This document shows positions 45,944 through 60,067 of a stretch of DNA of 64,000 nucleotides, one piece after another. Under the pieces are notes generated by a model. That model searched no databases and was not told where the DNA came from. It was given only the letters and a program-made list of their open reading frames with translations. How positions within the stretch are numbered: the stretch's first letter is position 1; each line of letters starts with the position of its first letter. This DNA is from Tomocerus qinae (lineage: Eukaryota; Arthropoda; Collembola; Entomobryomorpha; Tomoceridae), in the NCBI GenBank assembly GCA_020055645.1, contig CM034547.1, positions 41,581,909 through 41,645,908 on the forward strand, read 5' to 3'. Both the position numbers and the translations under genes were made by a program.

Positions 45944-47984
45944 ATGCAGATGCATTTTTTGAATACAAAAATTTTAGAAGAAAAATGTGCGAATTGCACT
46001 TCTCCTTTCGACAAGAAAAACCTTCGAGCTACCAAACTTAAGGTATCTCGTGACAAATCTGCTCAGGAAATGGAAATTCAGGTATTGGACGCTCTGGCAT
46101 TCATTTGCGAAACATCACGAAATGAGTTCGCAAATACATTGGCTCACTTTATTGAAGATGAAGAAAACGAGACAATCTTACCAACCACTGCGGATTCCTT
46201 AACTGTGGCATTGTGTTGCCAATGTGCACCAATTTTGACAGAAATGTACAATTTTCACAGAAGTTTTAACAAGTTGGCAAAAACAGACTCCATTATCAGC
46301 AAGGTCAAAACTTTTCTGGGAAGACATCCGATGAAAACTGACACATCTATCACTTTAGGAGATACAGAGGAATTTGGAGAGAATTTGTTTGATGATTTAA
46401 GTTATGATGCTAATCAAATTTTATTGGAAGATAATCTGGATTTTCGTTACGAGTACGATGTGCTGACAGATTTTCCGCAATTGTTGCCCAGCTCTACTTC
46501 ACCAACTGTCAAAATAGAATCTCAAGAAACAGTCCCACTTTCGAAAGCTCTACATCCTTTAACATTTTCACTTGCAAAAGCAAATGACGATTTCAATATC
46601 GAGAGAAAACGATACTCAGGAGGCGCAAAAATTGGATTGAATTCAGTCGCTCATTTTGGTAAGAATAAAATGCTAAAAGTTTACAATTTACAATACTACA
46701 TGCACTTAATCAATCAAAGCTTTAATAGTGAAAAAATATATTTTGTTATGTAGAATCATTGATATATATTATGGCAATTTTAAGCATATTTTATTTGGTG
46801 GTTTATTTGCAGGGCCATCATTACCAGTTCCTTTTGCAAATGGCAGAATCACTAGAAGGATGACTCGAGAAAGTGAAAAAAGTGACAATCAACTGAATAT
46901 CGATGACAAAAGTTTACCAGCAGCTACTTCAACCATCACTCATGTAGCCGTCGGTCTCGAAGAATCTGAAAATGATTTCAGTTTGGGAGCTGTAGGAGCA
47001 AACGAATATGAAGATATTGCTTTCGTGCAATCGATAGAAGTTTCCAATATTGATGAGGACATTGCGACACCATCAGAAAGTTCACCATCCCAATCAATTC
47101 AAGTTGATGAGCATTCGACCATTAATATTGAACAACTCGAAGAATTGAGTGGAAGTCAAATGTCCAAAGAGTCATTTACCAACGGAAACTTCCAAATTGA
47201 AAACGAATCACCTAGTTCCGAGGGGTCAGCCAAGGAAAAAGCAGAAAGAAAAAGCAAAAGTGGAGGAAGAGTTCCATGTGGTGTCTGTGGCCAGAAAATA
47301 TGCCAAGATAACATGAGAGGTCATATGAAAATTCATGCACCCGTTAGGGAAACATTTAAATGCGAGCTGTGTGACAAGGTCTACTTGCACAAAAGAAACC
47401 TCAAGGTTCACATGAAGACGCACAAACAAGGTGAAGATGTCAATTGTCAATACTGTAACAAAATATACCCAACTTTGTTGCTATTAAAATGTCATGAAGA
47501 AGTTCATCATGGAGAGGAAAAACCTTATTGTTGCCTATTCTGTCCACTGAAATTTCGCAAACGGAGGGAGCTCGACGGTAATTGATTTTGTCATTCCTAA
47601 ACTATTCATTTATTCTTTCTGGGTTGAATGATTCTTGCATTTTTGTTTTCATACCAAAATAATGACATTATAAAAATATAGGGAATTATTTTTGCATTTA
47701 ATATATTTAAATTAATTCATTTTAATTTGGTTTATGTATTAATAATAGTTTATGGTATATTTATTAAAGTTCATTCGCCAATCCACTCTACAGAACGTCC
47801 ATTTAACTGTGCGGAATGTGGAAACAATTTCAAGCGTAAGAAAGATTTGAGGAGACATGAAAAGATTCATTCGGATTCCCGTCTGGACCAAGAATTGTTT
47901 AAATGCAAGGAATGTGGCAAACTTTTAAGACACAGTTTTAGCTTGTACAAGCACCGCGTTAAGTATCACCGCCAACAGCAGTAA
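45944..47984 (+). CDS. Six-finger C2H2 zinc-finger protein with ZAD-like N-terminus
   Basis: Three exons, 45944-46658, 46813-47577 and 47770-47984, give 564 residues. Frames join exactly, and the last join completes finger 4 (RKRRELD + VHSPIH). Residues 12-120 contain CANCTSPF and CCQCAPILTEMYNFHRSF, again a paired Cx2C module of ZAD type. A long acidic linker follows (EESENDFS, EDIAFVQS). The six fingers at the C-terminus are CGVCGQKICQDNMRGHMKIH, CELCDKVYLHKRNLKVHMKTH (first 20: CELCDKVYLHKRNLKVHMKT), CQYCNKIYPT..., CLFCPLKFRKRREL..., CAECGNNFKRKKDLRRHEKI..., and CKECGKLLRHSFSLYKHRVK.... Likely a sequence-specific DNA-binding transcription factor in the nucleus. Upstream in-frame sequence to 45887 lacks an ATG-led extension I would trust. 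Confidence 0.85.
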
Positions 47985-50900
47985 TCAAACACCTTCAATC
48001 TTGTGATATCTAAGTAACAAGTAAATCTGCATTCTAAGAATATCAGAGATTCTCAAAGTTTTTGTCAAAATATTTTTTGGTAAATGTAGTATTTTTGTTG
48101 AAATTAATGTAGAACATATCCATTGTTTTTATATTTTTTATTTGCAATATTTTTTCACCACTAGATTTTTTACATTTTTTATTTGAGATCATTGTTATTG
48201 GGTCGTGTCTACTTATAAGTGTACTATTTTACTTTATTTTAAAACAACATACGTATGTTTTTTGTCAACATTCTAAAGGCTAGAGATAGTTTTTTAACTG
48301 TGGTGTTCATTAAACGCTTCCGAATAACATTTTGTCTCCCAATATAATGAACTTGTGTTTTTTTGTAAAACAAAAGACGGGTTCAACGTCAACGGATTTA
48401 TCACTTGCTTTCAACTGTACTCCATTGAATCATCAATATCAAACAATTGTATTAGACTAGAGCTAGTTTTAAATATACCATATTTCTCCCAAATGATTTT
48501 GTATGTAGCTTTTAAATATGCACACATGTTTGTATGAATAATTTAGACAAGCACATCATTTTAAGAAAGGTTTATACGATTTTCTAAGACTTATTTAAAA
48601 CATGTACAACCAATCTGTTTCCAATGTCGCCAGAGCTTTATTTTTGTGTCTCGGGACTAGTCACTTTCAATAGTCATTTTGTAATTGTATGAGAATGAAC
48701 ACATTTTGGAATGACACCGAATACATAAATGGTCAAGCTTAATTTCTTATACTGGGCTTTGTGTTTTTTACAACCGAAGGTTTTGTTGTGTAAGATGTGT
48801 ATGTAAATAATCGTAAATGTAAACTCAAAATTGAAAAGAAAACTAAAATTAGTTGTGTATGTTATGAATAGGTGATACTAAACTTAAATTACTACCAGTG
48901 TTATATGATAATCAACTGTATTACATTGATATCGTACGTTCAATCAAACAAAACTCAAAACTAGGAACTTAGAGTTATTCTAATCAAAAGCGAACACAAT
49001 TAACCAAGTGATAAAAATTGTGAGCTACTTACCAATTGTTATTAATATCTATCGAATACATCTAAATCTGATAATTGATGTAAGGTGATGATAATTAAAT
49101 TGATGTGTCCTTAAGTGCATCCAATCTAATCATGCCAAATATTCTACTATTAACATTGGGTACATTATTAGGGAAATAAGAACGGATGTATACTGAAGAG
49201 TTCTTCCCTTTTAACATCCCTAATAGATAGGATAACTGTCTCAACACTAACTCATCTCCATAATGTGATGCAATTCCCTAGTGGGTAGTAACAAAAGTAA
49301 AATAATTGTTTCAATAAAATTCTTAATACTAAGAGTCATATTTGTGATGTTAGTAGATGTAGAATTTGTTTAGAATTACAATCAAATAAATGTTAGTTCA
49401 TCACTAGTAATATTTGTGAAGTGGTGCGAAGACTATAGATTAATAATATTTCACTTATTGGTTCTAACTAATAGCCATCATGCCAAATTATCCAAAAATA
49501 TCAAATCATGTCCTCCTTACCTTTTTATTTTCCTTTTTACTGCACAACGGTTTTATGCAAAAAATTTGCAAAGTTATAATTTTGTTTGTGAACAGGCGTG
49601 TATATATGGCATGTTGATTATAGCACTAGTGACTAATTCAATAGTGATATTTGATGTTTGCAAATTTTAAAACTTTTCAAACTCTAGATTTTTCATCTTT
49701 CGTCCAAAGTGTAGAAAATTATTTAAAGTGTTATAAAGTTCAATTACTTACTATGATTCAAAATCCGAATTTAAACACGTATTGTATTGAATATTGATGC
49801 ATAGAACTAGTCAAGATGAGGCACAGTCTTGTTTTCAATAAAGTTGTTGAATCGTTTTCCTAATTATTGTTGCTTAATAATTATCTCCGTATATATAGTA
49901 ATGTATGTAATATCAAGGTTCGAATAATAAAATTATTACTAATTTTTGTTTCATTAAGTCTGCTAAAATTTACTTTTTTGATCAGCCCGTCTAGAGGGTG
50001 GTCGAAATTTTAAGAAATAGCCAAAATATATCGCAAATGCATGTAATATTATGGGCAAGGAAGGGTACACTGACTATATGACAAATAATTTTCATAAAGC
50101 GTTTCCAGCATCTGTAATATATGGCTTTGGAATTTTGTGTGAATTTATTGTTTAAGGGCTGTCATTGCGTTATTAGCAAATCATTTTAAAATAATAGTAA
50201 AACGTTTAGTCAGTTAGTCAAAATTATTGAAATAAAAGTACTCGATTTGTATGTATTGGTTAGCAATAAAATTTGGTTAAATACAATAGTAAATAGTACC
50301 ACTGCCAACTATTCATATACAATTACGATTGTAATATTTTTACAGTGTCATATTGACCGTGTTGTTGAACGGAGTTGACGGAAGTTGCTGAATGAGAAAT
50401 TAAGAATGGCGATGACACAGCGATACTATTCAGACAGAATGAGATTGCACTTCTGTTTATTTTTAGACATTTTATCTATCCAAGTATCTTATAGAACTAA
50501 TCTGACTTTTCCTATCCCAGTACAACATAAAAAGCAGCCTTAACTTATTTCCTTGAGGAACAGAATCAAATAGATACCTTAACATGTCTATAGTATTTTA
50601 ATTCTGTTCTTTGTATGTAAACAAAGTCAAATCAAAGTTGTATCTTTTTCTGGTTCTAGATAAAATTGTGTATTTTCTAGTTTACTAGTCTATTCCGTAT
50701 TCACTGTAGCTAATTGTTAATTACGACCAGAAAATTAACATTTTAATTTTCAACGCTTAGTTGTGGTTCTAACATAATTTGCTCTTTCGAGTTCTTTGTT
50801 GGTTGTTGGTCTATCAAACGCAGAAAATGGAAAAGGAATGCAAAACGAATATGAATTTTGCAGATGCCAGTTTGAATTTCACAAGATTTGTTTTCAATGT

Positions 50901-52156
50901 ATCACAAAAATATACCATTTGCCTAGTATTTGTATTGCATTTCACCTTTTCATCATTATAGCCATAATTATTCAGCATAAAATTATTTCCTGTATTACAA
51001 AGTCAATGTTATTTACCATTCACTTAGCGGTACATATTTACTTAACGTCCCGTGTGTATTCATATGAAGTTAAAATGGTCATGGTTTATCACCATCAGTA
51101 GTGCGCTGCACTGTTTACATTATATAGTTTAATTTTAGGTGTAGTATGTGAGTGTCTATATATCAATTATAATACACAGAATGGTCGTTCATGGTGGAGT
51201 AACCAAACGCAAAGCGAACTTTCGATTTCTTTTCATTAGTGTCACTTTAAATAACTCGTAAGGTGATAGCTTCCCCATAGAGAGAAATGACTTGCAGCAT
51301 AGCGTAAGCATCTCTGCATTTTGTACCCTGGCTATCTTATCTGGTAAAATGCAGCAGTGACAAAACTTTCCACGAGTCCTTAATGTTTTCCGAGTTGATA
51401 TTTTGGTATATTTTTTATCTATTTCGTGATATGTCAAGTACTGTTAAAAGATTAATAATTTCTCAAATATTATTTTTAGCAAAACAATGTCTTAGACAAA
51501 ATTTCTTAAGACGTCAGCTTTAATATATTCCAAAAAATCATTATTATGTGAACGAAGCATTTGTTTGATGATAGTTAATTTTCTGAGTGCATTAAGTGCA
51601 TCTTATTCTTTTGCAAATATGTTGCATTTCCAATTCTCATGCTATTGCTATCAAGGTACTTTAAATAAACTGTTGGCAACAGGCGTATACGCAGGATCGA
51701 AGCGGGAGATTTAAAAAAAAATTCTGATGGTCTGGTTGTCCTTCGATAATAAAATGCACGCATATTTTGGAACGACATAACTTGTTTCAAATCTGCTTTT
51801 TGCATATGGTAGCACATGTATTCAGCCACAATCAGTTATCATTAGAATCAAGGCAAATAGACAGATTCCTGTCTCTTCCTCCCCCCATCCCCTGCCCGTA
51901 TCAGGTGGGTTCTGTAGAGAAAGTCCTATAAAATAGTTTGAAATTTTATATGGGACTTTCTTTTGAATTAGTCCCATTCCGGAATCCCATTCCTGTCCCA
52001 GATCAAACTGCAGGTAGTCATGAATATCCACCCTTCAGGAGTCAATTAACACCAAGCTAAATAGTGATATCTTGTCGATTTTGTAGATTCCACGATAAAA
52101 TGTTTATTCCAAATAGTTAACTTCAATTCTTCACCATGTGTCAACATGCAGAACTA

Positions 52157-52976
52157 AATCAATTCCTAGTAGACTGTAAAGCTGGAAAGAATGGAATATG
52201 TCATTTAATATTGAGTAGGGATGCATTCGGCAAGTCAGCTGGAAATACAAATTCAATATAGTAACGCGACTTAAACAATACCTAAATAGTAATATCTTGT
52301 CGATTTTGTAGATTCCACTCACTACGCCATCTAAAATCCAGGGTTATAGTTGGAGTCTTTGGTCCAACAGTCTGGGCAGGAGTTGATGGTATTGGTATTA
52401 GAGTATTCATATAAGTTTGGAGTCAACATGCAGAACTCAATCAATTCCGCACCAGGTGACTGTAAAGCTGGAAAGAATCGAGTATCACGATTAGGATTAT
52501 ACCCGATTAATATTTTTTTGGATTTCAATACAAATTGAATATAGTATTGTGATTTAAACAATACCTAAATAATGATTTGTGACAACTCTAGTTAACTGCA
52601 CTCAGCACTGATGAATCCCACACGTGTATTTATAATGAAGTGACGATGGACGACCATTTCCATTATATTTTGACAATTTTTACGATAAAATGTTTCAAAC
52701 TAATCACAACCCAATCAATTCCGCACCAGGTGACTGTAAAGCTGGAAAGAATCGAGTGTCACGATTAGGATTATACCCGATTAATAATTTTTTGGATTGC
52801 AATACAAATTGAATGTAGTATTGTGATTTAAACAATACCTAAATAGTGATTTGAGATAATTGTAGTTAACTGCACTCACCACTGATGAATCCCACGCATG
52901 TATTCATAATGAAGTGAAGATTGACAACCTTTTCCATTATATTTTGACAATTTTCACGTTAAAATGTTTCAAACTC
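52157..52976. repeat. Tandem repeat, period about 272-282 bp, three copies
   Basis: The run AATCAATTCC...GACTGTAAAGCTGGAAAGAAT occurs at about 52157, 52439 and 52711. Copies 2 and 3 also share ATTAGGATTATACCCGATTAA, then TTTAAACAATACCTAAATA, and AGTTAACTGCACTCA. Copy 1 is the most diverged. No coding potential. Confidence 0.7.
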
Positions 52977-53055
52977 TTATATTTTGACAATTTTCACGTT
53001 AAAATGTTTCAAACTCTTATATTTTGACAATTTTTACGATAAAATGTTTCAAACT
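52937..53055. repeat. 40-bp tandem repeat, three units
   Basis: TTATATTTTGACAATTTT followed by (C/T)ACG(T/A)TAAAATGTTTCAAAC repeats three times in a row with a period of 40 bp. A single unit also stands at about 52663-52702 in the preceding larger repeat, from which it seems to have expanded. Confidence 0.75.
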
Positions 53056-53569
53056 GTATTTAACTAATCACAATGGACAAAAATCCTCTTCTTTAGCCAA
53101 TTTTCACTTTTGGGTTACAATGCAGTGACAATATTGTTGCAATGAAACGAAAATTGTATTCAACTAATCGTTGCTCTAGAGAAGCTATTTTATATTGCAT
53201 TTGTCTCCCGCAGTTTCAGAGCATGTTAATACCAGCGCGGTGTGTAGTCTCTTAGATAGCTCAGCTCATTCACAGTCCTCTATGTTATACGCTGTCTGTC
53301 TCACCTGCCGTACTATTACTGTCTGCCTCACCTGCTGCACTTTTATAATTTCCACAAAGCAGGGGATGCGTCGAATTTGAATTTTAATGATAACTGGTTG
53401 ATCCTGAATATATATGCTACCATATGCAAAAAACAGATTTGGAATAAGTTATGTCGTTGCAAAGATATACGTGCCAATAAAACACCCATAAAATTAGTGG
53501 ACGTACAGACGATCGCCAGAGTGACGGCGACAAATTCATAAGGATACTAAGCAAAGCTTCGATCCTAAT

Positions 53570-53767
53570 AAATACCATGACGACCTAACAAGGTATGCTG
53601 ATAGTTTTAAAAAAAATCTCTCAGAACCACTAATGGGGATCAAAGGAGAAGGATCCATAGAGTATTACTCAATGGCATGGGGACGCCTGTACGTTTCCCC
53701 CATAAGTGGTTCTGAGTGAATTTCAATCCCCACTATCAGCATACCTTGTTAGGTCGCCATGGTATTT
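53570..53767. mobile_element. 198-bp foldback element
   Basis: AAATACCATGACGACCTAAC... at the left end and the complement of its near-copy at the right (…GGTCGCCATGGTATTT) pair over 36 bases with one mismatch. A second, inner pairing joins CAGAACCACTAATGGGGA to the inverse of CCCATAAGTGGTTCTGA. Target duplication not clear. Confidence 0.65.
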
Positions 53768-56181
53768 AAAGTACCTTGATTGCTATAATACACGCAAGAA
53801 CAATTAATACTTAATTATTAAGTATTAATTATTAATACTTCAACTATGGAAGGTAATGAGGGATTATAGTTATCTACAAATAAGTGCACACGAAACTTTG
53901 TGTACCACCACGTACACAAATTAATGAATTGATATTTCTAACAGGGTTGTATATTTTCCGGACGAAACTATTACTGTCCAGGATGAAAATAATTTTATCC
54001 ACTTTTTATCCAGGACCAAAGTGGACAAAACTAATTTCGTCTGGAATAAAATTAGTTTTGTCTCCTTTGTCCACATTTTCCTATCTGGAGACCGCAACCC
54101 TGATTTCTAACCGTATTATCTAGGTGTAAGGAAATGAACAGCAGAAATTACATTAAACGATTTGAAATTAGGAAAGTCAGCAGATGTACCTCAACCTCAA
54201 CTACATATGACACTGCTATTACGCATTTATTGTGGATCCCGACGACCCGATATTATATAGTGGCATTACTTTATATAATGTACACAAAATATAGCATCGG
54301 TTGTTCACTATTGAAGAACAACAATAACTTTGTACACCACATGAAGTTGTAGTGTAAGGCGTAAGGTACCAGCCAGATACGATGACTAGGAGAATAAGCA
54401 AATATAGATTGTGATTGACGAACATTTACATTTAGGGTAGTATACCTTGGAAGAAAATAATATTATAACCTTTTCACTGTCTGTCTGTACAGATGCGAAA
54501 TGGAAAACAGGTACGCATACACTTGCACTCTTTAATCACTATCCAAAGTATAGTCGACTCTTGTTTTTCTCCTTTTTATAAACACATGTATAATGCATGT
54601 TCATGGAGCCGATAGCAGTCAGATAGACTAAGCACACACACACACGAATTTAACATACTGACTGAGACAAGTCTGCACCTTTATGCAAAGCAATTGGACC
54701 TTATACACAACGCAGATGGTTAAAAAAGGTTTCTGCCTTGTACAAATAGTACAAAATACTTTTCTTATGCTAATTAACATTTTAAATTGTAATTACAGAT
54801 ACACTATGAATGCTATTGATATGTAAAAGGAGAAGTATAATGGCAAAGATGAAAAGGTGCTTGATTTTCCAATATTTACAGGATATTAACAGAGATGGAT
54901 AAATTGTAAACCCTGGACGACTATTATTAAATGATGATAATCTAGTCAAAGTGAAGTTGAAACTTGAAATGCAATGTCCAAATCTGAATGTACTAATCGT
55001 GTTTTGCTCTGATGCTGCGTTGGTCATTGTGAGTTCATTATGTAGGCCCATATGGAGTACCAAAACATTTATTAGTCAGAGCTAAAAAGTCGCTGTGGTC
55101 GGTTATGCGATTTGACAACTGTCAGGATTCTTGTGACTTCCGTTGTTATTGTCAAACTGCTTTTCTGTCTAAATTAATTCTTACTCGTGGTTTTTAATTA
55201 ATTTTTTTGCAGAAAATGCATAAGGTACATTGTGCAGTGCATAAGGCCCTTGAAAAGAATTTGAAAGTGGAAAAGCATCCAAAGTAAACGGATAGAAATC
55301 GAAAAAGGAGAGAAATTCAATGGATATCTTAAGCTAAAAATTTTCCTGATGCAAATCTTGCTCAGAGCTGTTTGTGAACAGATTTATAGGACCACTGTTG
55401 TTGACTGTGGATAGAAAACGTCTCTATAGTACAAAGCACACACCTCTACCTAATGTAGAGTCAGAAGGTAAAGTTTTTTGTTAGAGGCATGATTTCTGTA
55501 CCTGCATCATTTGTTTACATACAAACTATTATATTTACAGTGCAAAGACTACGAGAATAATTTGCAATTTATTTCCACTGATAAAAAGCGCATTTTTTGC
55601 AACTCGTTATAATTATTCTCCATTTCATGGTAATAAGACTTCGACGTCTTATAATCTTTGAGTTGCGAGCTGAGTTGGTATGAGTCAACATCAAAGTATC
55701 AGTTCCTATTTGTAATATTGTAAATAGCTCAGTAGTTTAGTAGGTGATATCTGTTCTCGACTGTATTTAGTACACTTTTCCTAAAGGAGTACCTTATTAT
55801 CTTAAGTGCACATAATCATAACGATCGTAGTACCATGAAATATTATCTTTGTTGTTGTGATACTATATATATTATGCAGTGGGCAGTGGGTGGTGTGTGA
55901 TAATTAATTGCGTAACTCAGACAAGTCTAGTGTAACAAGTATTTTCTGCAAGGAATGTGGTTCTACTGTGTTTAACATCATTAGCACATTCAACGATTAA
56001 AATTTTTGCAAAAGTGCAGTGTGTAAGCAAATGTAATTCGAAAGGTGCGAGAGTGAGACGCCTTTGCATTTGGATACAGCAATGTTGTGTATAGTCTACG
56101 CAATTGGTTATAGTGGAGTGACTTTCAGTGGATTCACTGCACATTTTCAGAAATTGTGATAATTATGTCATTCTTAGGAAA

Positions 56182-59100
56182 ATGGTAACAACAAGCAAAT
56201 TATTGGTGGCCACGACTGCTTTTACTGTTCTCTACTTTGCATCCTACATATACAACAGGAGAATAGGACCAACTGTCAAAATTTCAAATGGAAAAATACG
56301 AGGATTACGATCTGTTTCCAGAGGCGGAAAAGAATTCTACGAATTCCTAGGCATTAAACTAAATAAATTCAAATTTTATTTTATTATCAATTTATTGGAA
56401 TTTTATGCTTTGTTTTTAAAATTATTTACAATTATTTAGGAATTCCTTATGCTAAGCCTCCAATCGGTCCGCTACGCTTTGAGGTTTTGACAAATTTTAC
56501 ATTTTCAATTAAATATTTGCCAATCGCAAGGCAGTTGAGACATTTTCATTTTGCCAAAAATTATTTATTTTGTACATTATTTATTTTCGTAACTTTATAA
56601 TTACGTGAAATAATTTTTTATTAAAATCTTAATCTGCAGTCATGAAATAAATCTTAACACTATTTTATTTTGTGTGCTATTTTCATTTTGTGATTGTCTG
56701 AAAAATGAACACGTCATTTATTTATTTATCATCACGTATCATTGCATATTTGATAGAATTAAATATTCTGATCCAAACTTACAAAAAGTAAGGTAAATTT
56801 CGTTACTTCATTTCGTATAACAGTTCCCGTCGTTGTCTTAAATTGTAGTAATTAATTGCATTAAAATTTTATTTTCTGTTTTGAAATATTTTTAAAAAAA
56901 TTCTATTGCAATTTTTAGCTTCCTGAACCAGCAGAAAATTGGTCTGGTACTTTAGACACATTCAAGGATGGAGAGTTGTGTATGCAAGTGGACAACTTTC
57001 TGAAAACTGTAAAGGGAACAGAAGACTGTCTCAGGTAGCATCAATTAATTAATTATTTTTTTAATATATTAATATCTAAATTAATTTCATTTTAATTTAT
57101 TGAAATCAAAATTTAACTTACAGATTAAATGTGTTTGCCCCAAAGGTAATTTTTGTTTGAAATATTGATTTATATAATTATATGATGTGTATATTTTATT
57201 TGTATATTGAGGAAATTAGATTTCAAGTTCAATTGGTTATAATAATATTTAACTTTCAGATAGATGGGGATTTTAGCAAGACTCCATTACCTGTTATTGC
57301 CTATATTCATGGAGGTCCTTGCACTTACATTTTTTATATATATAAAATAAAACAAGCTGACCTTCATCTCATTCCTAGCACTTTGTCCACTTTTCGATCA
57401 ATACATTACGTATTCATTCCTGTATTATTTTATAACTTACAACGTTTGTTTTGATGCAGGATACTTCATGGCAGGGGAAACATCTTTCCATAGGTATGAA
57501 TCAAAAAATCCTGTTTTTAATAATAACTTTGTGATATTTAATGAAATAAATCGCTATTTTCAAAATTAGACCTGAGTACCTCTTGGATGAACCAGTGATT
57601 TTAGTTGTTTTGAGTTATCGGATCAACTCTTTAGGTTTGTAATCAAACTGGATGAAATTCATGACTATCATTGATGTGTGAAAGTGATAATTAATTAATT
57701 AATTTAATATTTAAACAGGATTTCTAAATACTGGCGATGGGGTGGTAAAAGGTTTGAATACTACGGTTAAATAGATAATAATTGCATTCTAATATTAAGT
57801 TGAAATATTATCTAAATCTGTGTTTAGGTAATATGGGTCTTAAAGACCAAGTTTTGGCTTTAAAATGGATCCAGGAAAATATTTCTGTATTTGGAGGGGA
57901 CAAAAATAAAGTTACAATCATGGGGGAATCTGCTGGTGCATCAGCAGTGGCCTACCATCTCTTGTCACCTCTAACCAAAGGTCGATTTTTTATGCATTTT
58001 TTGAATTTTATGTGTATATTATATGCCCGCTTTCATAAATAATAATTGAGATAGTGGTTTGGAAATTTCAGTAAAAAATAATTAATTAGAACCTGTTTAA
58101 AAGCACTCAACATATTATATATGTTTACTTATCAATTCTCCAGGTCTCTTTGTAAGAGCAATAACTCAGTCAGGTTCTGCAATTAAACTCTGGTCCATTG
58201 CTAACTACCCTGTCGAACAGGCTGTACGTCTTGGAAAGCTTTTAGACTGCCCTACAAAATCAACAAAGGTCATGGTGGAATGTTTGAAGGGTCTTGATGC
58301 TAAAAGAATTGTTTCTATTCACCGAGAGACTGTGGTAATGCCCTTAAAGATTGTGCAAAAGATATTTTTGTACTTCTAATGCAGGATTGTTTCTAATATG
58401 TTAAAAATCTTTTCCTTATAGACACCACTTCTTCATCCATTACACATGTTTGGTCCAACAATTGAATCCGCTGTTGGAGAAAATATAACAGAAAGTGAAA
58501 AGTTCCTTCCAGAACATCCTTATGAAATTCTTAGGAAAGGAAATGCTCACAGAGTTCCGGTCGGTTAAAAATTTTATTATAAAATCCACGTGAGAGTTTA
58601 TTAAATTAAACTAATTGTTATTTAATTCTACAGTTGCTTACTGGGGTGAATGCCGACGAAGGACTTTTAATTTCTGGAAGTAAGTTAAGACTTAAGACAG
58701 TAATATTACAATTAAGTTACTTCTGGATTAAAAGTTACCTATTGAATTTTATCTGGTTTTTCACTAGGAGTTCTGTACGATAAAGAAATGACTGCCAAAT
58801 TAGAAAACAACTGGAATGATCTCTCTCCTAAATTCCTCGTGTACAATAAAAATCGAAAAGACTGGACCGCTCAAATCCGCCAATTTTATTTTGGCTCAAA
58901 AAATACTCAAGGGAAACTTGATTTTGCAAAACATTTTGTCAATTTCACTAACTTGTTTTCAGATCGTTTGTATATTTTTGCATCTCGGGAAACTGCGTTA
59001 ATTCAATCACAGTACTCTCCAGTATATTTGTATTTCAACAATTACAAAAATGAAAAATCTCTGGCTTATTTTATGAGCATTAAGGTAAAACCATCGGAAT

Positions 59101-60067
59101 GTCAAAATGTCAATACCTATGCCTATTTATACCTTTTATAGGTATTTCCTAACATATGATACATAATCATGATTTTATCACATCAAAATATTGCAATTTG
59201 TTTAACTATTTTATTGACATTATTGATTCTAGGTAAGATTTCATTTGATGACTGAAGTAATCATCCGACTTATTTACGATTGGATCGGTGAAAAGCTTTT
59301 TGGATGGAAGATGCCGTATTTGGGTGTAAGACTACAATTTTTTTGTACTAAATATCTCTTTGAATGACGCAGGTTTCTGTAGGAGTAAAAACTGTAATGT
59401 TTACTATTCGAAAGACATTTTTTGAAAATTACATACAAACTGATGAGATCAATATATAATTAACACCGTTAAAACACGTAGCATTGTTGTAATGCTCAAT
59501 AATTATTATTGCGACCACCAAATATTATTTTAATTGTTATTTTAATTTTTGTTCTGTTGTATCGCCGACAGGTATGTCACGGAGATGAATTAGTTCATAT
59601 TTTTAAATGTAAGTTTTTTATATTATCGAAGCATTTTTAAATTTTTGTAATGCATTTTTTATAAATATCAATTTTTAAATTTTTAAGTGCCGTTAGTGGA
59701 GATAAATGTCAACTCTCGAGATTACCAAATGTCCCGTCAATTGGTAAAACTGTGGGTCCAATTTGCTTACGACGAGTAAGTCTGATTTTTAAAATACTGC
59801 AAAAATGGCAAATTGATAGTCTGTTTAACTGTTCATTTTTTCTCTAGCACAAAATTGAATGTGAACGGGTCTTCCTGGCCCCCTTTAAATGGAAATGGCA
59901 GTGAAACGAATGATAAAAGATTGACATACATGCTTTTTAGCGATTCGGAGCAGAGCAAATTGGTCAGTGAACCGTTTTCTGAGCGAATGCATTTTTGGGA
60001 GAAACTGAATATGCCATGGATTGATATTAAAAGTGGCGATGCCGAGAATGACTTTACTAGAAGATAA
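56182..60067 (+). CDS. Carboxylesterase with N-terminal membrane anchor (complete, probably active)
   Basis: Seventeen exons: 56182-56350, 56440-56483, 56919-57034, 57124-57145, 57260-57314, 57460-57493, 57570-57634, 57719-57751, 57828-57980, 58144-58334, 58422-58559, 58634-58679, 58768-59084, 59233-59325, 59572-59608, 59688-59775, 59848-60067; 606 residues. N-terminal anchor [19 protein letters not shown]. Type-B carboxylesterase marks: [24 protein letters not shown] (exons 3-4), oxyanion-loop IHGGYFMAGE, nucleophile elbow [10 protein letters not shown] (Ser about residue 214), acid loop TGVNADEGL and [11 protein letters not shown] with the catalytic His. The triad is complete. These enzymes hydrolyse ester substrates, from juvenile hormone to xenobiotics; substrate cannot be told here. 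Exon 1 ends at a GC instead of GT donor (CTAG-GCATTA). ATG 56182 is chosen as the first ATG of the frame. The next gene is a tandem paralogue. Confidence 0.85.

Larger units (their letters stand above)
47985..56181. other. Gene-poor 8.2-kb region
   Basis: No supported gene. The first 2 kb may be 3' UTR of the zinc-finger gene. Open frames such as 50779-51101, 51189-51437 and 54134-54352 have no domain or splice support. Repeats at 52157-53055 and 53570-53767 are listed separately. A short palindrome (TAATACTTAATTATTAAGTATTA-type) lies at about 53808-53835, and a (CA)n run of about 14 bases at 54632-54645. The last kilobase is the 5' flank of the esterase gene and may contain leader exons. Confidence 0.5.

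Noticed and set aside
50779..51101. Overlapping plus-strand frames with cysteines and hydrophobic runs
   Set aside because: No splice-supported extension, no family similarity, and located in a gene-poor AT-rich stretch.
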